10,341 bases of DNA from Halomonas sp. (lineage in GTDB: Bacteria > Pseudomonadota > Gammaproteobacteria > Pseudomonadales > Halomonadaceae), in contig SKVX01000195.1 in the NCBI GenBank assembly GCA_007129225.1, positions 1 to 10,341 of the forward strand, written 5' to 3'. A model generated the notes under the pieces. The model searched no databases. It was not told the origin of the DNA and saw nothing but the letters and a program-made list of their open reading frames with translations. Shown in pieces: positions 6,301-10,341 of the stretch. Within the stretch, counting starts at the first letter, position 1. Each line of letters begins with the position of its first letter. Made by a program: the position numbers and the translations under genes.

Positions 6301-7425
6301 TTCCTGGCGGCGTGCTTCGGCCTGCTCGGCTTGCCGCTGCTGGCGAGCCAGCTGATTGCCCTGAACATCGGCATGCTGTCGCCGCTGCCTGGCCTGTTCG
6401 TCGGCATTATGCAGCGCCTCGGCAGACCGCATGGCCTCGCTGGCTTCAAGCGTGCGTTGCCGTGCCTCCAGCTCGCTGCGCCGGCTCTCCTGCGCCTGGC
6501 GCTCCACGTCCAGGGCTTCGCGCGCCCGATGCTTCTCGGTCAACTCATTGCGGTCGCGACCCAGCTGCCCGCGGATGCGTTCGTATTCGGCATGACTGCC
6601 GGTCAGCCCATCGGCACGGCGCCGCACGGCGATACCGGCATACTGACGGTAATGGCCGAGGAAGGCCTCCACCGCCCGGGAGGTTTCCTCCAGCCCCTGG
6701 ATCTCTTCACGGTAAGCATCCAGGCTACGATAGGCTTCGGCAATCTCACCGACCAGGCCCCGCCCCAGCGGCGGCAGCGCGTCACTGAGCGCCTGGGAAA
6801 GCCGATTGGGATCGGGGCGCTTGGACAACTGAGGCTGGCGCAGCTGGAGCAACAGGTCGAGCAACGCCTCGTAGCGCTGTTCGCCAAGCTGGAAGAGCTT
6901 CTCATCGATCGCGCGACGGTAGAGGTACGCCCTGTCATGGAGATGACCCTGCTCGCCCAGGGCCTGAATCAAGCGATCCCGGCTCAGACTGCGGCCGTTT
7001 TCGACCAGGAAGAGGTCGCGGCCGACGCGTTGTGGCGTGGTGAAATACCACGGTTTCACGGGCCTGCCCTTGACCGCCTTGAGCCCGCAGCCCACGGTAA
7101 AGGTTTCAGGCCCCGACTCCCCCCGACGACCGAACTCCAGCCAGGTGTAGCCCAGTCGCTCCTGATATTCGCCCACCAGCAGGTTCCACTCCATTTTCTT
7201 GGCGCTGTCGCCGTCGGGTTCCACTCGAGACGGCAGCAGCTGACCATCCAGCAGGAAGGGCAAGGTCAAGGCCATCACCTTTGACTTGCCGGTCCCGTTG
7301 TTACCGCGCAGGAGCAGGCGGCCATCGTGGAAATGGAAGATTTCCTCGTCGTAGTAGAAGATTTCCACCAGACCGCAGCGCAGCGGCTGCCAGCGTTCGC
7401 TGGTGGGTTCGGGAAGATCGGTCAT
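3310..7425 (-). CDS. jetC: JetC, MukB-like SMC ATPase of type I Wadjet
   Basis: JetC is the SMC motor of Wadjet (TIGR02680-like); with JetA and JetB it extrudes DNA loops using ATP. The 1371-residue protein starts MTDLPEPTSERWQPLRCGLV and carries Walker A GNNGTGKS at 41-48 (Lys47). Two long Glu/Arg/Gln-rich coiled-coil arms, roughly 260-575 and 720-1130, flank a hinge-like globular region around 578-720. Near the C-terminus are the ABC signature SGGERA (1240-1245) and Walker B LVMLDEVFAGID with Asp1274 and Glu1275. The tail is strongly acidic (LEEEEEGDGG) and ends MDSLF. I start it at ATG 7425, which overlaps the jetB stop as ATGA. The frame is open to 7650, but those extra 75 residues lie inside jetB and look like out-of-frame translation (Gly/Pro/Arg-rich). 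Full length, both ATPase halves intact. Confidence 0.95.
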   Translation of the reverse strand: MTDLPEPTSERWQPLRCGLVEIFYYDEEIFHFHDGRLLLRGNNGTGKSKVMALTLPFLLDGQLLPSRVEPDGDSAKKMEWNLLVGEYQERLGYTWLEFGRRGESGPETFTVGCGLKAVKGRPVKPWYFTTPQRVGRDLFLVENGRSLSRDRLIQALGEQGHLHDRAYLYRRAIDEKLFQLGEQRYEALLDLLLQLRQPQLSKRPDPNRLSQALSDALPPLGRGLVGEIAEAYRSLDAYREEIQGLEETSRAVEAFLGHYRQYAGIAVRRRADGLTGSHAEYERIRGQLGRDRNELTEKHRAREALDVERQAQESRRSELEARQRTLEASEAMRSAEALHNADEQARQRRQHADVQGNQLARQQRQAEQAEARRQEAEQRDEAARARLQQHLAESGRAAEAAGLAAEHRRVAAEFATDPDALEAALRDLHRRCHEGVKHLEGRLRAVEHTESRFHQAEREVHREEETLANREDDLLEAGEARAGEARALCLAWRTYLGGLAHLVPVDPEALLAELEAWCEHMTGEGPAETGLGVARETLRDQLGQGLAALGRDVDAIGLDDEALSVERTRLESGGETAPPVPYTRGERVRQARPGAPLWQLVDFRDGMTAEARAGLEAALEASGLLDAWVMPDGAVLDADTWDSVLIPPSGGSGPAPARSLAAALHPDRPDEAPVERSVVERLLSAIALGESDSPAWVAEDGSWRLGPIRGQWHKAQAVYIGHAAREAARRQRLAEIARQREALAARRAELEAEMAQLALRREAADREWNGRPGNQALRDAHANEAALRRARDSQMDRLERAKETLDAAREILQSARSELFQAAEDLRLPAEREALARVAEALNDFRLAIGELSQALRGAQEAQQWHEERREETQAAREELQQAELDRAEAEEQALEAEVRRDTLRESMGAEVQELERQLEALRLARETLKREQRELDAQHGELVGKLGTLTERVENGERRLEEQGDRREQAIATFRTLMEEELLRVAAPQAFIEAEPPASWAPEPSVRLARAAAQATASLDASDENWHRHQRGLHEHIKHLTDTLSRGGHDCLAEARDDLLLVRIVFQGKRQDPDALGRQLTDEITQRQALLNARERELLENYLIDEVASHIQERITATERNVATMNRELEQRPTSTGMRLRMRWQALAEGESAAGLIAPAGLADVCQRLRRQALDAWSPEDRQVVGDFLRQRIEEARGNDEGGALQEILERALDYRFWHRFTVERYQNGQWRPAYGPASGGERALVITLPLFAAAASHYSSAHPLAPRLVMLDEVFAGIDDDARGKSMGLLAQFDLDAIMTSEREWGCYPDVPGLAIAQLVRREGVDAVHVTRWRWDGKRRLRDVSPVSQIREPMLEEEEEGDGGMDSLF

Positions 7426-8681
7426 GGGGTCTCGCTGTTCGCCAGGTCGGTTTGTCGGGGAGCATCGTCGGGCAAAGTCACCTCCTGGACGCGGAAGCGC
7501 CCCAAGGCCGGCAAGGGATGTATTCGCTCGCCATGGCGCTCCGCCAGGCGCAGTGCCACCAGGCGAGCCACCGCCTGCCGGCACAGGCCATGGGCGGCAC
7601 CGGGCTCGCAGGCGGCCTTTTTCCAGTAACGACGATACTGCGACTGCCAAGCCTGAATCCAGGATTCCATCTGCTCGAAGGTCGCACCCTCAGGGCCGAT
7701 GTCGGCCAGTTGGCCGGCCATCAACAGCGCCAGGTGGGCCTCGGTACCTTCGGCAGGCATTTTCTCGTCGGTCAGCTCATCGTCGGGGTCGACCAAGGCC
7801 ATGCCTTCGGCCCGCACCTCGGGCACCAGCCCCGTCGCCTGCTGGATGCGTCGGGACATGGCGCCACGCTGATTGACCAGATAGGCGGCCTCTTCCTCGT
7901 CCAGGTCGCTCCAATAGACCACCGGGTCGTCGAGAAGCCGCCTGGCCAAGCGATGACGTAACTCGCGGTTGCGCCCCTCCGGTGTATCCGGCACGAAGGT
8001 CTCCGCCAGGGCGTTGAGCCGAGCGTCAATATCCAGGTCGGCATCGGCACCCCCCAGCGCCACCAGCGAAGGGCCGCGGGCGGTGACCAGCAGCGCCGAA
8101 AGCACCCGGCGGTGCACATCGTAGAGCACATCCCCTTCGAGACCGCGGCGTAAAAACGCCTCTTCGTCACCTGCCACCCGTGCCAGTACGCCCAGTTCCA
8201 ACAATAGGCGTACCACCACCACCAGGTCACGACGCGCCTCCTGGTTATCCAAGCTGAAATCCAGCCCACGCTCAGCCAAGGCAGGATCACTCACCGCCAG
8301 TCCCAGCCCCTCGCCCAAGCGGCCCAGTGTAATCTGTGCCTCACCGCGTTCCAGATCGGCCAACAGCAGACAGAACAGGGCGTAGCGACGGCGATTGAAG
8401 GTCTTGCGCTGGGTTCCTCGCCCCACCCTTGCCGGCCGTGTGGCATCCAGGTGGTCGGGCGAGCGCTTGTGCAGACGCACGAAATCACGTTCGCTCTGAA
8501 GGTGCCAGCCGGCCTCTCGAGCCAGCCAGTCACGCAAGGTCGCGGCATGGCGGCGCACCAAGGGGAAGGCAGCATCTTCGGCGCGCAGCAGGGGCCGCGC
8601 CAGCAACGCGCGCAAGGCCCGACGCTGCTCCTCCAGGCGCTGACGAGTCAAGGTATCGGTCAGGTCCCCTTGGGCGTTCAC
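7422..8681 (-). CDS. jetB: JetB, KITE subunit of type I Wadjet
   Basis: JetB (DUF2398, TIGR02678) is the MukE-like winged-helix subunit that dimerises and binds the JetA kleisin. The 419-residue product shows family landmarks: RALLARPLL (25-32 region), FPLVRRHAATLRDWLARE (39-56), FNRRRYALFCLLLADLER (95-112), followed by further helical segments and a central block around VYWSDLDEEEAAYLVNQRG. There are no catalytic motifs, as expected. The start is GTG at 8679-8681, overlapping the jetA TGA as GTGA. A strong GGAGGAGG-type ribosome binding site at about 8692-8699 lies inside the end of jetA. The stop overlaps jetC as ATGA. These two four-base overlaps argue for tightly coupled, stoichiometric translation of A, B and C. 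Length is normal for the family. Confidence 0.93.
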   Translation of the reverse strand: MNAQGDLTDTLTRQRLEEQRRALRALLARPLLRAEDAAFPLVRRHAATLRDWLAREAGWHLQSERDFVRLHKRSPDHLDATRPARVGRGTQRKTFNRRRYALFCLLLADLERGEAQITLGRLGEGLGLAVSDPALAERGLDFSLDNQEARRDLVVVVRLLLELGVLARVAGDEEAFLRRGLEGDVLYDVHRRVLSALLVTARGPSLVALGGADADLDIDARLNALAETFVPDTPEGRNRELRHRLARRLLDDPVVYWSDLDEEEAAYLVNQRGAMSRRIQQATGLVPEVRAEGMALVDPDDELTDEKMPAEGTEAHLALLMAGQLADIGPEGATFEQMESWIQAWQSQYRRYWKKAACEPGAAHGLCRQAVARLVALRLAERHGERIHPLPALGRFRVQEVTLPDDAPRQTDLANSETP

Positions 8682-10222
8682 GGCAGGCCCTCCTCCTCCA
8701 GATCACTGATACGCACCCGGTAATCGCGCCCAGTCAGCACCCCGGCATCGGTGCGGATGCTGGCCTGAGTGTAGGGCTCCAGGGGGGTCAGCTCGATCCG
8801 CAAGCTGCCATCCCCCGTGGTAGCGACCACCGTCTCACCCTCGGCACTGCCGGCTGCCAGGGCATCGCCCAGCAGGTTGAGCAGCAAGCGAAACGCACCG
8901 TCGTCCAGGTCACCCAGCGCCGAGAGGCATTCGGCACGGCGCTCAACCAGTTGGCGGCGGGCAGCGCGCGCCGCATTGGCCTCCTCGACCAATTGCCGAG
9001 ACAGCAACTCACGCTCACGACGTCGGCTGCGAAGCTTGGGCGGGGCACCGGACTTCTGGTAGCTGCCGGTCGCCCGCAATCGCGCCTGCACATGAATGCC
9101 CGGCGCCTTGGACCAGGGCGTGGTAGCCGGCACCGGCTCGACCTGCCAGCGCTCGCTGGTTTCCACATCCACCATCAGGTGGCGAGCCGGGGTCAGGCCG
9201 AAGGCGGTTCGCCATAGCCGGTGAGCCTGGGCGTCATCCTCACACTCCAGGAACCATCGAGCCAGGGTTCGAAAGTCGGCCGAACGGTCACTGCGCGCCA
9301 TACGCCGCTCGTTGAGGCGACTGACCATTTCCAGCAGCTGAGTCACAGCCCGCCGGGCGCTGCTACGCAACAGCCGCGCCTGGGCCTGACGGCCCGGCTG
9401 GTCGAGAAACCAGGCGCGCAGCCCAGCCCAGTGGCCGTGCCAGCGCTGCCAGGCCTCCTCGAAAGCTCGCGCACGCTCTTCGCTCTCATCGGGCCATTCA
9501 CCCGGGGCCAGGTCGGTCAGCTCCCGTTCGGCGGCCTGGCGCAGCAGCCGCTCCACCGGTGCCGCCCCGGTCCCTCCGCCATCCAAGGTTCGGATCAACT
9601 CGGCAATCTCCCCGGAAGCGGTGGTCAGGTCGCCCAGGAAGCGCTCGATATAGCCGATGACCCGCTCCTTATAGGCCAGAAAGGCCTCGGCATCGCCACC
9701 CTGGCTCTCCAGCGTGCGGTTGAGCCCGGTCATGAAGGCCCCCGCGTTCTCGGCAAGGTCGGAGAACACCCCCGCCAGGTCCCGCAGTAGCAGTTGGCTG
9801 TCAATCGCATCGGGAGATTCGCTGCGTGCCAGCGCCAGCAGGGCTTTCAGGCGGGTGCGTATGTCGTCAAGCGCAATGCTCTGCAAGGCACCGCGACGTC
9901 CCAGCTCACGGTCGAACGTCGCCAGCGCCGTCTCCACGGCTTCGCCCTGACGGGTGATCTGGTACACATAAAGAGCGCGATAGTAGTCCTCTACGCTAGA
10001 TACCCGGGCGTTGTCTCGCTCAGCGGCCAGATTGCCCCAACTCACCAACTGATTCAGCGCAGCCTGCACGTTCGCCAGCTCCGGCTCACCGACCTGTTGC
10101 TGGACATCCTCGGGACGCAGATGAACCATGAAATGCGACTTTGCCTCGACGAAGGCCTTCATGACGGCCCGATAAAGGCCGACCTTCTCGGCGGTGACAT
10201 AGCTGAAGGGCGAGTAATCCAA
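8678..10222 (-). CDS. jetA: JetA, kleisin subunit of type I Wadjet
   Basis: JetA (DUF2397, TIGR02677) is the MukF-like kleisin that bridges the JetC heads and recruits JetB. The 514-residue product begins DYSPFSYVTAEKVGLYRAVMKAFVEAKSHF, a typical family N-terminus. It continues with a winged-helix-like block, ALNQLVSWGNLAAE to VEDYYRALYVYQITRQGEAVE (about 55-97), and long helices to the C-terminus. The only sensible in-frame start is TTG at 10220-10222, with GGGAAG (10228-10233) five bases upstream; an in-frame TGA lies a short way further upstream. An ATG at 10233-10235 is in another frame and would join the gene only if one T of the TTTT run (10221-10224) were missing. It is the first gene of the operon, so its weak start may set the dose of the complex. 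Confidence 0.92.
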   Translation of the reverse strand: MDYSPFSYVTAEKVGLYRAVMKAFVEAKSHFMVHLRPEDVQQQVGEPELANVQAALNQLVSWGNLAAERDNARVSSVEDYYRALYVYQITRQGEAVETALATFDRELGRRGALQSIALDDIRTRLKALLALARSESPDAIDSQLLLRDLAGVFSDLAENAGAFMTGLNRTLESQGGDAEAFLAYKERVIGYIERFLGDLTTASGEIAELIRTLDGGGTGAAPVERLLRQAAERELTDLAPGEWPDESEERARAFEEAWQRWHGHWAGLRAWFLDQPGRQAQARLLRSSARRAVTQLLEMVSRLNERRMARSDRSADFRTLARWFLECEDDAQAHRLWRTAFGLTPARHLMVDVETSERWQVEPVPATTPWSKAPGIHVQARLRATGSYQKSGAPPKLRSRRRERELLSRQLVEEANAARAARRQLVERRAECLSALGDLDDGAFRLLLNLLGDALAAGSAEGETVVATTGDGSLRIELTPLEPYTQASIRTDAGVLTGRDYRVRISDLEEEGLP

Positions 10223-10281
10223 AATCGCTTCCCATGACGAATTAGTTACTTTTCAGGGTGTTACCGGGATGCATAGTCGAC

Positions 10282-10290
10282 ATAATAACA
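10282..10290 (-). promoter_or_regulatory. Extended -10 promoter of the jet operon
   Basis: On the minus strand TGT-TATTAT (10290 down to 10282) matches the extended -10 form TGnTATAAT with one mismatch. It sits in an AT-rich island in otherwise GC-rich DNA. A convincing -35 at normal spacing is lacking, as is common for extended -10 promoters; TTGCCA (10297-10302) is too close to pair with it. Transcription would start near 10275, leaving about 50 bases before the jetA start. The 15-base repeat (10304-10318) falls where the -35 region would be. An alternative is TTGCCA with GACTAT at 17-base spacing, which is weaker. Confidence 0.42.
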
Positions 10291-10303
10291 GTTTATGGCA
10301 AGT

Positions 10304-10318
10304 CGAACCGAGCGCTCC
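10304..10318. repeat. 15-base direct repeat, right copy bounding the jet operon
   Basis: This is identical to 1955-1969. Here the hairpin's left arm is absent (the preceding bases are tggcaagt), so this is only the loop plus right arm of the copy B terminal hairpin. It is followed by aacaatg, and its gcgctccaa end also agrees with the end of repeat copy A (926-934). The remaining 23 bases of the window show nothing I can assign. Confidence 0.6.
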
Positions 10319-10341
10319 AACAATGATGTTCTCCACCAACG

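Noticed and set aside
7426..7650. 75-residue N-terminal extension of JetC
   Set aside because: It overlaps jetB coding sequence, is Gly/Pro/Arg-rich without homology features, and the ATGA overlap at 7422-7425 gives the family N-terminus directly.
3310..10222. Housekeeping MukBEF condensin
   Set aside because: The order kleisin-KITE-SMC resembles MukFEB, but the sequences carry Wadjet (DUF2397/DUF2398) landmarks, and a Toprim nuclease gene of the DUF2399 type follows.
1121..10341. CRISPR arrays, tRNA or rRNA genes, integrase
   Set aside because: I looked for regularly spaced repeats, tRNA-like cloverleaf ends and recombinase motifs and saw none. The direct repeats present are too few and too irregular for CRISPR.

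Overview
The window is GC-rich DNA of gammaproteobacterial character. Codon use, strong Shine-Dalgarno sites and the style of the intergenic repeats suggest a Halomonas-like member of the Oceanospirillales, but this is inference from general appearance, not from a marker gene. About 80% of it is one minus-strand operon that I read as a complete type I Wadjet (JetABCD) anti-plasmid defence system. The rest is a patchwork of accessory pieces to its left.

Layout from left to right. Positions 1-816 (+) hold the 3' part of a helical-repeat (TPR-like) protein gene that begins before the window. Positions 821-934 carry copy A of an intergenic repeat. Starting exactly where it ends (935) is what looks like the 5' end of a group II intron, cut off near 1110 with no reverse transcriptase. 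Positions 1121-1774 (+) are a lower-GC toxin-antitoxin module with a recognisable promoter: a DUF2281-type antitoxin and a PemK/MazF-type toxin. The toxin's original start codon, overlapping the antitoxin stop, is followed by an in-frame TAA at codon 3. Positions 1838-1969 hold copy B of the repeat, about 78% identical to copy A and ending in a hairpin that abuts the jetD stop codon. Positions 1969-10222 (-) are jetA, jetB, jetC and jetD, transcribed right to left from a probable extended -10 promoter near 10282-10290. A 15-base sequence identical to the last part of copy B recurs at 10304-10318, so the Wadjet operon is bracketed by a short direct repeat.

How the genes work together. From published work on the family, JetA (kleisin, DUF2397), JetB (KITE subunit, DUF2398) and JetC (MukB-like SMC ATPase) form an SMC complex that extrudes DNA loops. 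JetD (DUF3323 + DUF2399, Toprim fold) is the nuclease that cuts small closed circular DNA such as plasmids. jetA-jetB and jetB-jetC overlap by four bases (GTGA and ATGA), implying translational coupling. jetD lies 92 bases downstream of jetC, behind a 21-codon leader ORF with a good ribosome binding site that overlaps the jetD start. All catalytic motifs that can be checked by eye (Walker A, SGGER signature, Walker B, Toprim Glu and DxD) are present, so the system looks intact. The neighbouring toxin and intron look decayed. The main open points are the repeat-bounded modular organisation, the damaged toxin start, the TTG start of jetA and the leader ORF before jetD.
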